Positions 1-7,352 of a DNA stretch of 36,120 nt are shown piece after piece; the stretch's first letter is position 1; every line of letters begins with the position of its first letter. Below the pieces are notes generated by a model. It was not told the origin of the DNA. It saw only the letters and a program-made list of their open reading frames with translations, and did no database searches. Source of the stretch: a virus; the IMG/VR virus record IMGVR_UViG_3300048814_000010, positions 1 through 36,120 of that record; one strand, given 5' to 3'. The translations under genes and the position numbers were made by a program.

Positions 1-1398
1 GTCGGCGTCGATCAGCATGACCGGGAGCCCGACGTTGTAGGCGTTGATGTTCGGGCCCGGGGCCACCACCGGCGTCTGGTAGGACCGGATGATCTGGGAG
101 GCCAACAGGTCCGCCAAGATCAGGGCCGCAGCCGCGGTGATTGCCGACTGGGTGCCTGTCAGCGTCTTGCCGCCCACGAACTGAGCCTCCAGGGAGGCCC
201 GGGCGTACTGGGCGACATAGTCGGCGGAGCGGGTCTTGTGGACATCCCGGAACGTCTGGTCGGCGAGCGCGTAGCCGGTGAGCGAATCCACCAGCCACAG
301 ACCACCGCCGCGCGCGCGGGTGATCGGGGAGACCCCCGCGGCGAGCAGTTGGTCAACCGCGCCGCCCTGCACCGTGGCGAGCTGAACCTCGCAGTCGATA
401 CCCGAGACCTGCGCGTGAACCAGAGACGTCGCGACATCCGGTAGCGCAGCGTACATCCCGGCCACCTTCGCGGCCGAGTAGAACGAGTCGAACAGGGTGT
501 AGACGCCGCTGGAGGTGTAGTCCCACGTGCCCGGGTAGACGAGCTGCGAACGCGCGGACTGGAGCGACTGGACACGAGTGATGGTCGCGGCGACAGAGTC
601 ACCGACCGCACCACCAATCACCTGGATGCGCTCCATGCGCGCGTTCGGCGCGGACATGAGCTGGCAGTGCGCGAGCACCTGGGCGTGGACGGTCGCGAGC
701 GGGGTGGCCGGGACGATCAGATCCACCGGCTCGGTCTGGAGAGCGGTCAGGCCGTTCACCCAGTCGCCCGAGGCCGGGGTGCCACCGTCGGTGCCGCCCG
801 CGAGCGTGGCGTTCGAGACGACCGTCAACGGCAACGCACCCGCAGTGACCGCAGCGGACACGTAGTTTGAGCCGGTGAAGCCCGCGTAGGTGCCGTTGAT
901 CACAGAGGCGATGATCGCGGGGGTCAATGAACCGATCCCGCTGAGGTTCCACGTCTCGGTGAAGGTGTTGCCGTAGACGTCAGTGACCGTCAGGGTGATG
1001 ATCGGGCCGGTCGCGACGGAGACCGTGATACTAGTCGTCCAGGAGCCATAGTCGAGACTGGTCAGCGTGATCGGGCTAGACGTTGCGCCCGCGAGCGCAA
1101 GGACGGACTGGGTGATCGCGTTGCCGACACGGACCACGCAGACCTGCGGAGCGCCGGAGTTGAACATGAACCGCGCGCAGTCATAGGCCGGGCCGGAACG
1201 AATCACGGCCAGAAGTTGAGCTGGGGAGCTGAAGTACATCGGCACGTCGGGAGCCCCGCCGTAGGCGACGCCCAGCACGGCCGGGATCGGAGCCCCAACC
1301 CCAAGGTTGGCGCTCGTAAGCAGAGAGGCGTTGATCGCGCTGTACGCGCCCGGCTGGTAGACGTTGTACGGCGGCCGGGCGATGAAGTCGTTGGGCAT
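1..1398 (-). CDS. Contractile tail sheath protein (C-terminus cut by window edge)
   Basis: The first 466 residues of a larger protein are visible, from ATG at 1398 with an AGGAG ribosome site seven bases upstream. It reads as a phage tail sheath of the FluMu gpL type: an N-terminal part beginning MPNDFIARPPYNVYQPGAYS, a beta-rich stretch around residues 115-145 (GSWTTSITVSVATG), and a later core with QLVYPGTWDY, AAKVAGMYAALPD and GVSPITRARGGGLWLVDS, all typical of the conserved sheath core. The sheath surrounds the tail tube and contracts to drive injection, so this is the best evidence that the phage is a myovirus. The ATG overlaps the stop of the upstream gene (TAATG). The tail tube gene should follow outside the window. 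I inferred this from motif layout, not alignment. Confidence 0.82.
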   Translation of the reverse strand, partial: MPNDFIARPPYNVYQPGAYSAINASLLTSANLGVGAPIPAVLGVAYGGAPDVPMYFSSPAQLLAVIRSGPAYDCARFMFNSGAPQVCVVRVGNAITQSVLALAGATSSPITLTSLDYGSWTTSITVSVATGPIITLTVTDVYGNTFTETWNLSGIGSLTPAIIASVINGTYAGFTGSNYVSAAVTAGALPLTVVSNATLAGGTDGGTPASGDWVNGLTALQTEPVDLIVPATPLATVHAQVLAHCQLMSAPNARMERIQVIGGAVGDSVAATITRVQSLQSARSQLVYPGTWDYTSSGVYTLFDSFYSAAKVAGMYAALPDVATSLVHAQVSGIDCEVQLATVQGGAVDQLLAAGVSPITRARGGGLWLVDSLTGYALADQTFRDVHKTRSADYVAQYARASLEAQFVGGKTLTGTQSAITAAAALILADLLASQIIRSYQTPVVAPGPNINAYNVGLPVMLIDAD

Positions 1399-1664
1399 TA
1401 TTGCTCCTCTGGAGCCGGGTCGGTGTACTCGTCGGGCAGGTTGTACTCGCCGGGCTGAAGGGAGAGGAACTCAACAAGCTCCGCGTCCCACGCACTGCGG
1501 GTCAGGTGAGCAGCTTCGACACGCGGGTCAGAGGCCCGCATCCCGGCTGCGGCGGTGTAGCGGTCGGGGTCTTCGCGCGCCCAGACCGCGAAACCCATCA
1601 CGGGCTCCTGGGTACGCTCAAGCACGACCTTCACTGAAGGCTTAGAAGTCGAAGCTGCTGGCAT
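1398..1664 (-). CDS. Small hypothetical protein between tail completion and sheath genes
   Basis: This 88-residue protein has no family I recognise. It is acidic at the C-terminus (GEYNLPDEYTDPAPEEQ) and has a predicted helical middle (RVEAAHLTRSAWDAELVEFL). Its stop overlaps the sheath start (TAATG) and its own start overlaps the end of the upstream gene by 23 bases, so it is probably translated by coupling. No strong ribosome site precedes ATG 1664, and a start a few codons in cannot be excluded. Position and size would fit a tail accessory or chaperone, but that is only inference from context. Confidence 0.65.
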   Translation of the reverse strand: MPAASTSKPSVKVVLERTQEPVMGFAVWAREDPDRYTAAAGMRASDPRVEAAHLTRSAWDAELVEFLSLQPGEYNLPDEYTDPAPEEQ

Positions 1665-2523
1665 AGCTGTCTGTCACGTCTCCATTGGCATTGACGGTAA
1701 CGTCGATCTCCGAGACGAACCCCTCGGGTCCTGCGACGTCGGACGGAATGAGCGCCTCAGACCACACCTCGACCGTAAAGAGGGCGACGTAGATCGTCAG
1801 CGGTTGCTCGTCGAGCGGAAGCTCCTGCTTCTCACCGCTGATCGAGACCTCCTTGATCAGCGGGGAGTTCTGGGGGAGCGTGTGCCGGAGCGGGTAGAGC
1901 AGGCGGCGAAGCTGGGAGTACAGGCGGTCGCGCTCGTCACGGTTCTCGTGAATCAGCTCGACCACGACCGACTCGTAGCGAGGGTCGGCCCAGTAGGACG
2001 CTGACGCGAGCAGAACGCCATTCGCGTCCACGGCAACCGCGTCACCGGCGAAACCAGCGTAGGTCGTGCGGCTCGCCTGGTCCGGCGCGTCGTTGGACAG
2101 CGCCACACCGATCTGGGGAAGCACCCCGGGATAGGTAGGCCAGCCCTGGACAACCGGAATCCGGCGGGATTGGTGGCCGCCCTGGGAACTGCCGTCCGGC
2201 ATCACCAGACTATAGAGGGCGATACCCGGCGGGATCTCGAACGCGGCTGGGAGCGGGAGCCCCGAGCCGTCCTGGGGGAAGACGGTGGACGCCTGGCACG
2301 CCTCATTCAGGAGGTCGAAGACGAGCGTCTCGGCGTTCGGAATGAACGCCGGAAACAGCGCGCCCAGATCCTCGGGGGTGACCTGGGGGAAAAGGATGCC
2401 CGGCTCGCCGATCCACTGACTCCAGCCGAACGGGAGGCCCGAGCCGTCAGGATCGAAGGTGAGCCCACCCCCCTCATGGGGGGAGACAGACACCGATGGG
2501 TAGGTGAAGATCGCGGGAGGCAC
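1642..2523 (-). CDS. Putative tail completion/terminator-region protein
   Basis: The protein has 293 residues from GTG 2523, which shares a base with the upstream TAG (TAGTG). The frame is open further upstream, but that part lies over the previous gene and is low-complexity, so GTG 2523 is preferred. The sequence starts VPPAIFTYPSVSVSPHEGGG and has a helical block (ESVVVELIHENRDERDRLYSQL), followed by strands ending in a segment with VALFTVEVWSEALIPSDV. I do not recognise a specific family. Its place between a gp10-like protein and the sheath matches where myoviruses keep tail terminator or completion proteins. Treat the role as inferred from synteny. Confidence 0.6.
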   Translation of the reverse strand: MPPAIFTYPSVSVSPHEGGGLTFDPDGSGLPFGWSQWIGEPGILFPQVTPEDLGALFPAFIPNAETLVFDLLNEACQASTVFPQDGSGLPLPAAFEIPPGIALYSLVMPDGSSQGGHQSRRIPVVQGWPTYPGVLPQIGVALSNDAPDQASRTTYAGFAGDAVAVDANGVLLASASYWADPRYESVVVELIHENRDERDRLYSQLRRLLYPLRHTLPQNSPLIKEVSISGEKQELPLDEQPLTIYVALFTVEVWSEALIPSDVAGPEGFVSEIDVTVNANGDVTDSYASSFDF

Positions 2524-3293
2524 TAGAAGGCCGTCCTGTTGCGGGCCGGTCCGGCGATCACGTTCGCCAGGGTGTCGCCCATGATCTTGCGAGTCGCGTT
2601 CACACGCATCGCGAGCGCGGCGTGCATGAACGGCCGTGGCTTGGCGGCCGGGATGATCCACCCGGTCTTGCCGACACGGCGGAAAGAGATGTAGTAGGCA
2701 CCCGCCCCGGACTTGGGGTGACCCCCATGCCGAGCGAAGATCATCGCAGCCTTGCCCTGTGCTGCGAGACGGTTGTTGAACGGCTTGTTCTCGTACTGGT
2801 TCGACTTGCCGATCTGGGTGAGGCCGCGAACCGCATACGGGCCGGTCGTCGAGGAGGACCGGGAGGCGAAGAACGGGACGATCTTGCCTTCCATCGTCTT
2901 CTTCAGGTCAATGGCGCCGTGACCATACTCGATGCTCGCAGCGTACCTGGAGACCGGGACCGGCTTCGACATCTGCCCGCCGACCATGATCGGGTCGCCG
3001 GTCATCGCGCCGTTGACATAGACGCGAGCCTGAAGCCACGACTGGTACGGCCACTCCATCTCGATGGAGCCCTTGAGCGCGCCGGTGCGAGTGGAGACCC
3101 TGAAGGCACCGCCCTCATAGGTGACGGTCTGCCCCGACACGTTTGCTACGGCCCGGTCACGAACCCCCTCCGCAGAGGCGGCGAGGCCCTGACCGATCTG
3201 GCCGAGCTGAACGGGGTTCAGTTTGAGTTGGGCACGGTCGAGGACAATCTGGAGCTGACTGTTGTCGTAGACGACCTGAAATGCCGGGGTCAT
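2523..3293 (-). CDS. HK97 gp10-like neck/minor tail protein
   Basis: This 256-residue protein has the shape of the HK97 gp10-like family: an N-terminal helix, an RTGALKGSI motif near residue 70 and a C-terminal AKPRPFMHAAL segment, both common in these head-tail joining proteins. Between them sits a longer than usual insert with Y(E)YGHGAIDLKKTMEGKI and two Arg/Lys-rich stretches. The ATG follows directly after the TAG of the 30-residue membrane peptide gene. Members of this family sit at the neck and help complete or attach the tail. The family call rests on the two motifs and on synteny with head closure and connector genes just upstream. Confidence 0.68.
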   Translation of the reverse strand: MTPAFQVVYDNSQLQIVLDRAQLKLNPVQLGQIGQGLAASAEGVRDRAVANVSGQTVTYEGGAFRVSTRTGALKGSIEMEWPYQSWLQARVYVNGAMTGDPIMVGGQMSKPVPVSRYAASIEYGHGAIDLKKTMEGKIVPFFASRSSSTTGPYAVRGLTQIGKSNQYENKPFNNRLAAQGKAAMIFARHGGHPKSGAGAYYISFRRVGKTGWIIPAAKPRPFMHAALAMRVNATRKIMGDTLANVIAGPARNRTAF

Positions 3294-3386
3294 CTAGTGC
3301 CGGATCGCCCCGACGATCCAGACGACCGCAATAACGATAGCGAGGATCACGAGGATACCGACGAGCGAGATGGTAGCGAGAGGCAT
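3294..3386 (-). CDS. 30-residue single-membrane-span peptide
   Basis: A very short gene between head closure and the gp10-like gene. The product is almost entirely one hydrophobic helix (MPLATISLVGILVILAIV and onward, ending WIVGAIRH). A strong ribosome site (TAGGAG, seven bases before ATG 3386) overlaps the stop codon of the upstream gene, and its own TAG abuts the next ATG, so the spacing argues for real translation. A longer open frame upstream is low-complexity and overlaps the head closure gene. Function is unknown; an inner-membrane peptide, for example in lysis control or superinfection exclusion, is possible. Two similar tiny membrane peptides lie at 24484-24647. Confidence 0.6.
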   Translation of the reverse strand: MPLATISLVGILVILAIVIAVVWIVGAIRH

Positions 3387-3396
3387 GGCGGTTCTC

Positions 3397-3888
3397 CTAC
3401 TGGGGGACGAGACGATCCGCCTGGGTGGCGGACTGAACCTGAACGCGCCACGCGCGCTGGACGTTGTTGAAGTTGAAGGGGGTGCTCGGTGAGCTGGGGT
3501 AGAACACGCGCCCACGCACGAGATCCCCGACATCGGAGACGACAGTCAGACGGTCACGGACACGCCGGTCGGTATAGCCGATACAGACATCGAGCGGGGT
3601 GGTGAGCGTCGCCTCGCCATGATCGAACTCACCCTCAGCCCGGAAGCTCAACCAGCGGGACTGGGAGCGGAACAGGCCGAAGATCGAGACGGCAGGCGCG
3701 AAGAGTACGCCCGAGCCCGCGCACTGCGGGCAGTCCCACACCGGCTGCTGGGTGGCCGGATCTACGTTGGGGCACGGGGTCGCGACCTCCCAGAGCAACT
3801 GGACTGCGCCCTCCGAGCTGAACAGCATCGGGAAGACCGCGTCGTCGAAGTCGATGGTCGGATACTCGGTCATCCACGACGCGGGCAT
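3397..3888 (-). CDS. Putative head closure (stopper) protein
   Basis: A 163-residue protein directly after the connector gene, with a TAATG overlap. The C-terminal half (RGRVFYPSSPSTPFNFNNVQRAWRV region) and the run of predicted beta strands fit the small beta-barrel head closure proteins that follow the adaptor in many tailed phages. The N-terminal half contains three cysteines (CPNVDP then WDCPQCAGSG), suggesting a metal site or a turn-rich insertion. Head closure proteins plug the portal-adaptor channel and provide the docking face for the tail. The assignment comes from gene order and length; there is no catalytic motif to confirm it. Confidence 0.6.
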   Translation of the reverse strand: MPASWMTEYPTIDFDDAVFPMLFSSEGAVQLLWEVATPCPNVDPATQQPVWDCPQCAGSGVLFAPAVSIFGLFRSQSRWLSFRAEGEFDHGEATLTTPLDVCIGYTDRRVRDRLTVVSDVGDLVRGRVFYPSSPSTPFNFNNVQRAWRVQVQSATQADRLVPQ

Positions 3889-4769
3889 TAGCCACCAACC
3901 GTGGACATGATGAATCTCCTAGCCCTGCGCTTCATCAACTCGTCGCGGCGGGCGATGAGCGACTGGATCTCCGACTGGAACGGGGAGGCGGACAGCCCGC
4001 GGCTGTAGCCGTCGAAGCTGACAGACTGGACGATCCCGCGCGAGAGGCCAGCGGTCTGGGCAAGGAACTGGGCGGCGGCCTGACAGACACACGCCTCCTG
4101 GAGGTTGGTCAGCCAGTTGTTCAGCTCGGGCTCGCGCTGGTCACCGCGCGCCCAGGTGATGCCACCATCCCAGCTTGTCGCTGGGGCGTTGACGATCTGA
4201 GCGCCGGTGCCAGGGAACAGCCCTCCGCCGCCTTCCGACTGGGCGCTCGTGGCGTCCACACCCGTGAACTCGGGGTCGAAAGTTGGGTACCCGTAGGTGT
4301 ATGCGACCTGGACGGACTGCGGCAGCGGCGGGAAGAGGTTGCCCCACGCCTGATAGTCGAGCGTCTGGAGAAGGGCCTGCTCGACCGCGAGCTTGTAGGT
4401 CCAAATCTTGATGACGCCCTGCTTGACGTAGTCCTTGATCTCCTCCGGCAGGTACACGCGCGTGTAGCCCAAGATCGGGGTGACCACCTGGAGCAGTTGG
4501 ATGCTCAGGACCGGGCGCTTACGGACCACGATCTGGTTGGTCGTGTTGCCGTCGTACAGGTCGAAGTTCGAGGTGTTGTAGAACGAGCAGGCGTTGAACG
4601 ACGTCGTCGCCGTGTCCTCGATCCACGCTATCGCCTGATCCAGCTCAGTCTGGAGGAGCCGGAACGAGCCGTCCTGTCCGGGGTCGCCCGCGGCGAGTAG
4701 CGCGGCTGGTAGGCCGTTGAGCTTGTCGAGTACGTCCTGGAGCTGTGGGCGGTTATCAACGGCGGCCAT
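3888..4769 (-). CDS. Head-tail connector (adaptor) protein
   Basis: This 293-residue protein resembles phage head-tail connector/adaptor proteins: a helical N-terminus (LQTELDQAIAWIEDTATTSF), the common VVRKRPVLSIQLLQVV strand, an IKIWTYKLAVEQALLQTL helix and a helical C-terminus rich in Arg/Lys (LIARRDELMKRRARRF). Such adaptors form a ring below the portal. A Gly/Ser-rich insert (EGGGGLFPGTG) lies in the middle and is longer than in compact adaptors. A hairpin and a tRNA lie upstream, so this gene may begin a separately controlled segment. Its stop overlaps the head closure start. Confidence 0.68.
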   Translation of the reverse strand: MAAVDNRPQLQDVLDKLNGLPAALLAAGDPGQDGSFRLLQTELDQAIAWIEDTATTSFNACSFYNTSNFDLYDGNTTNQIVVRKRPVLSIQLLQVVTPILGYTRVYLPEEIKDYVKQGVIKIWTYKLAVEQALLQTLDYQAWGNLFPPLPQSVQVAYTYGYPTFDPEFTGVDATSAQSEGGGGLFPGTGAQIVNAPATSWDGGITWARGDQREPELNNWLTNLQEACVCQAAAQFLAQTAGLSRGIVQSVSFDGYSRGLSASPFQSEIQSLIARRDELMKRRARRFIMSTVGG

Positions 4770-4801
4770 GCGTACCTCGGTCTGGAAGTAGGAGGCGGGG
4801 G

Positions 4802-4825
4802 CGAGCCTAGTGGGGACCAGGCTCG
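4802..4825 (-). terminator. Hairpin in the leader of the connector gene
   Basis: A perfect 7-base-pair inverted repeat (CGAGCCT and AGGCTCG) with a ten-base loop lies 33 bases before the connector ATG. It has no T-tract. It could be a terminator for the tRNA transcript, an RNA-processing site after the tRNA, or a 5' leader structure. The rest of 4770-4913 shows no gene that I can support. Confidence 0.35.
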
Positions 4826-4913
4826 GAGGTCGCGCCCCATCTCACGCGGCCGGACCCCCGCCATCTTCGCTGGCAGCCGGGAGGCGAGCGGCGCGCTGGC
4901 GAAGCTTGGTGAA

Positions 4914-4985
4914 TAGCGGGATCGGTACTCGAAACCGACCCTCCAGGTTATGGGCCTGGCGTGGTAACCCCTCCACTATCCCGCA
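4914..4985 (-). tRNA. tRNA-Met (anticodon CAT), atypical
   Basis: Read 5' to 3' on the minus strand, the 72 bases fold as a complete cloverleaf: acceptor TGCGGGA/TCCCGCT, D-arm GTGG/CCAC with loop AGGGGTTA, anticodon stem CCAGG/CCTGG, four-base variable loop AGGG, and T-arm TCGGT/ACCGA with loop TTCGAGT. The anticodon loop is CCCATAA, giving CAT. Two features are odd: position 33 is C rather than the near-universal T, and the 1:72 pair is T:T. A 1:72 mismatch is a mark of bacterial initiator tRNA, but the initiator's three stacked G-C pairs in the anticodon stem are incomplete. The discriminator is A and no CCA is encoded. CAT could also be an Ile2 tRNA after lysidine modification. Confidence 0.8.
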
Positions 4986-4986
4986 G

Positions 4987-5050
4987 TCCCCGGGGGGGAA
5001 TCGAAGCCCCGCCGTCGCCTTCTGAGCGTCAGCACGAACCTGTCCCGGGG
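4987..5050 (-). other. tRNA-like degenerate element
   Basis: Just 5' of the tRNA on the minus strand lies a second tRNA-like stretch. Its ends are complementary (CCCCGGG and CCCGGGG) and it contains a T-arm-like GGGGCTTCGATTCCCC. An arm of roughly anticodon size can be drawn (CGC/GCG around loop TCAGAAG), but the D-arm is too short, position 8 is not T, and the total length is about 63 bases. It may be a decayed tRNA or a structured processing element. It is the only content seen between the tRNA and the Cys/His gene. Confidence 0.25.
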
Positions 5051-5056
5051 TGAGCT

Positions 5057-5641
5057 TTATGCTACTAGATCAGCATGACTCTCAGCACCTTCAGCACGGT
5101 CCCTACCGAGCCCGAGCTGTTCCCGGTGCTTCGGCAGCCCGCAAGCGGACCCACCCTCCAGCGCCTTGTTGGCGCACTGGACGCCGTCAGTCCGACGGGC
5201 CTGACAGCGTTCCTGGCCGTCGCCGGTCGTACGCTCAAGCGGACCCTGCGGAGCCGGAGGCTCCTGCGCCTCAAGCGGACGCTCGTCCTCGGGGAGATCG
5301 TTCAGATACTCCTTGGCGAGATCCACGGCATCCGGGTCGCCGATCAGATCGGCCGGGGTCTTGGGGTCACCGTTCGGGCCGAAGGCGACGTCGCCCGCGC
5401 GCTCAAGCGAAACACCCTCCGAAGAGGGGCCCTCGGGAGCGACCTGCACCGGAGCCTCGAAGCTCTGGAAGACGCGCAGCTTCGAGTTCCGCGAGACCAG
5501 CGCGCCCGCGCTCGCGGGGACACGGGCACGCCCATGATGGAACACGACCTTGATGTCTCCGAGGATCAGGGTGCAGTCCTCGTAGACCGGGTACCCGTTG
5601 GGGGTGGTCTCCGAGACCACGTCAAGAAGCTGCTCAGTCAT
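5057..5641 (-). CDS. Structural-region protein with C-terminal Cys/His motif
   Basis: A 194-residue protein from ATG 5641, chosen because AAGGAG sits six bases upstream; an earlier in-frame ATG at 5698 lies in a hairpin without such a site. Residues 1-65 look like a folded beta domain (YPVYEDCTLILGDIKVVF, then KLRVFQSF). The middle is acidic and Pro-rich. The C-terminus has four metal-type ligands in the order C-x8-C-x10-C-x4-H, a pattern seen in many phage proteins and probably zinc-binding. Function is unknown. The preceding terminator-like hairpin suggests it is transcribed separately from the capsid genes, or at a lower level. Confidence 0.65.
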   Translation of the reverse strand: MTEQLLDVVSETTPNGYPVYEDCTLILGDIKVVFHHGRARVPASAGALVSRNSKLRVFQSFEAPVQVAPEGPSSEGVSLERAGDVAFGPNGDPKTPADLIGDPDAVDLAKEYLNDLPEDERPLEAQEPPAPQGPLERTTGDGQERCQARRTDGVQCANKALEGGSACGLPKHREQLGLGRDRAEGAESHADLVA

Positions 5642-5665
5642 CTGTGTCTCCTTCGTGTGATGGGA

Positions 5666-5705
5666 CCCTGTCGTGCCGTGGGTGGAGCGGCACGACACGA
5701 CAGGG
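5666..5705 (-). terminator. Strong bulged hairpin, probable terminator
   Basis: On the given strand CCCTGTCGTGCCG (5666-5678) pairs with CGGCACGA (5688-5695) and CAGGG (5701-5705), leaving a five-base bulge (CACGA) and a nine-base loop. It lies between the stop of the coiled-coil gene and the ribosome site of the next gene. There is no T-run, which is common for terminators in high-GC hosts. Next to it, GTGTACT occurs twice with a five-base gap (5705-5711 and 5717-5723), which could be an operator or chance. Confidence 0.5.
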
Positions 5706-5721
5706 TGTACTCGTGAGTGTA

Positions 5722-6105
5722 CTACGCGCCTGCGACAGGCGTCCCCGTGAACGCCACGCCAGTCCCATCATTGACCGCACCAGCGGCCAACGTGTAGAGC
5801 TGGTTCGGCGGCACGGAGCCGTCGTTGAAGGCCGCGGCTACCCAGACCGTCGCGTCCGCCGGAGCGGGCGTGACGACGAAATAGGCGACGGCCACGACAG
5901 GCGGCACGGGGGCCAGCGTGTCGAGCGCGTTGACAGCGGCGTCGATTGGGGCCACAGCCGCCGTGAGGGCGGTCAGGTCAATCGTCGGGTTCGCTGCGAC
6001 GAGGTTGTCGATCTCCGTCTGGAGGTCGGACGTCGCGGTCACCAGGTCGGTGGCGATCTGCGTTACCTGGGCGGTGAGTGCGTCCACTTGTTCTTGTGTA
6101 GCCAC
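5722..6105 (-). CDS. Small coiled-coil structural protein
   Basis: The preferred start is GTG 6105 because a perfect AAGGAG lies five bases upstream, giving 127 residues. An in-frame ATG at 6183 would add 26 residues but has its only purine-rich run directly against the ATG. The first 45 residues form a heptad-like coil (QVDALTAQVTQIATDLV). The C-terminal half is a small Ala/Val-rich beta region, with repeated 'PAPADATVWVAAAF'-like strands. The make-up suits a trimeric decoration or fibre-like protein. It lies downstream of the major capsid protein and two structural paralogues and is followed by a hairpin, which makes it the last gene of the capsid transcript. Confidence 0.62.
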   Translation of the reverse strand: MATQEQVDALTAQVTQIATDLVTATSDLQTEIDNLVAANPTIDLTALTAAVAPIDAAVNALDTLAPVPPVVAVAYFVVTPAPADATVWVAAAFNDGSVPPNQLYTLAAGAVNDGTGVAFTGTPVAGA

Positions 6106-6185
6106 TTCTGCTCCTTCGAGTCGGTCGAGGCGGCACTCGATTGAGTGGAACCGCCGGTCACTGGTTCTGGTCTGCTCAGGCATTC

Positions 6186-6698
6186 CTAGAAGCCGACGTC
6201 AGGCGCGAAGCCCGCATCGTAGGCCACCGGGGTGAACCAGGCGGTGAGCAGCGTCGAGGAGGTGTACGTGAACGACGGTGGGACCGCGATGACCGCGAGG
6301 GCCAGGCGTCCCGAGTTGATCGGCGGGGTGACCGCCGCAGCCGCAGAGGCCGCGTAGGCACCGGCGGTGATCACGACGCTCGGGGTGACCACGGCACCGT
6401 TCGCCAGAGACGCCCATGCCAGCTCGACGAGCAGGTTGGCGTACTGAGAAGCGGACGTGGTGGCACCAGCCGGGAGGGCGGTCTGTGTGACCGCGGCTAC
6501 CGACACGAGCTGGCCGAGGATGACCGCCTCACCGGCGGACACATCGACCTGGTAGACCTGGGTTGCACCGACACCAGCGACCAGACCGCTAACGACCTGT
6601 TGGCTGTTCGCCTGCCCAGCCTGAAGCTGAGCGAGGTAGGTGGTCTCGGCAACCCGCTGGGTGTGCGACTTGAAAAGGTCGCGGGGAGTTGCAGGCAT
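6186..6698 (-). CDS. Putative virion structural protein, paralogue of the next two
   Basis: A 170-residue protein preceded by GGAG about ten bases before ATG 6698. After a helical start (FKSHTQRVAETTYLAQLQAG) it shares a layout with the proteins at 6711-7340 and 11638-12357: a 'Y..D..AGEAV' strand, a 'QY..L..EL' strand, an Ala-rich stretch and 'GRLALAVIAVPPSFTYTSS'. This copy is the most diverged. The family is not known to me. Location next to the major capsid gene suggests decoration or other head proteins. The Ala-rich, low-charge composition fits a virion surface protein. Confidence 0.65.
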   Translation of the reverse strand: MPATPRDLFKSHTQRVAETTYLAQLQAGQANSQQVVSGLVAGVGATQVYQVDVSAGEAVILGQLVSVAAVTQTALPAGATTSASQYANLLVELAWASLANGAVVTPSVVITAGAYAASAAAAVTPPINSGRLALAVIAVPPSFTYTSSTLLTAWFTPVAYDAGFAPDVGF

Positions 6699-6710
6699 GT
6701 TTGCGATCTC

Positions 6711-7340
6711 CTAAGTCGCTGTGAACAGGTTGACTGCGGGCACGCCAGCCCCCGTAACGGGGCCAGCGGAACCGGCACCCTCGTCGGGGACGGTGTTGGT
6801 GATCATCGCGGCGGTAAACGACGTGGTGCCACCCGTGAACGACACTGGGATCGCCAGCACGGCCAGGATGACACGTCCCACGGTCGCGAGCGCCGGGGCA
6901 AGCGCAGCGGCAGCCGCAGCCGAAGCCGCAGTCGCGCTGAACGTCACCGTCGCCGAGCCGTTGGCCTGCAACTCCACGATGCCCGAACGATACTGGGCAG
7001 CCGTGGTGTTGGCGGCCGTGGTCACCGCGATGTTGGTGCCCGCGGCGAACGCAGCGAACGGCGTTGCAACCCCGGCGAAGACTGCCTCACCGGCGGTCGC
7101 GTCAAGGTTGTAGGCGTGGGTCGCGCCGAGCGTCACGAAACCGCCCGAGACGAGGGCGGTGGCGAACTGGGCGTTGTGACGCGCGATCAGCTCATTCTGT
7201 GTGTTCTGGAGCTGTGTGATCGCACGAGCGACCGAACCGTAGTCGAGCGGGTTGCCCGGCGGGTCGTATGCGCGGCGTGCGAGGTCCGCGGCGGAGGGGA
7301 TACCCCCGCCGAGATCCCGAACGGTGATAGGAGCTGCCAT
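6711..7340 (-). CDS. Putative virion structural protein (paralogue)
   Basis: A 209-residue protein starting at ATG 7340; the in-frame TTG at 7346 is too close to the GGGGG ribosome site. An N-terminal helical region (ARAITQLQNTQNELIARHNA) precedes a beta domain closely matching the protein at 11638-12357. The segment from 'TAASAAAAAAL' to 'IPVSFTGGTTSFTAAMITN' is nearly identical in both, even at DNA level. The gene lies directly after the major capsid gene, where decoration or capsid-stabilising proteins are usual. No known family was recognised, so the role is inferred from place and duplication. Confidence 0.7.
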   Translation of the reverse strand: MAAPITVRDLGGGIPSAADLARRAYDPPGNPLDYGSVARAITQLQNTQNELIARHNAQFATALVSGGFVTLGATHAYNLDATAGEAVFAGVATPFAAFAAGTNIAVTTAANTTAAQYRSGIVELQANGSATVTFSATAASAAAAAALAPALATVGRVILAVLAIPVSFTGGTTSFTAAMITNTVPDEGAGSAGPVTGAGVPAVNLFTAT

Positions 7341-7352
7341 GTTCAAGCCCCC

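Noticed and set aside
5075-5716. Plus-strand open frame opposite the Cys/His gene
   Set aside because: The minus-strand frame has a strong ribosome site and a Cys/His motif; the plus-strand frame crosses the terminator-like hairpin and has no ribosome site.
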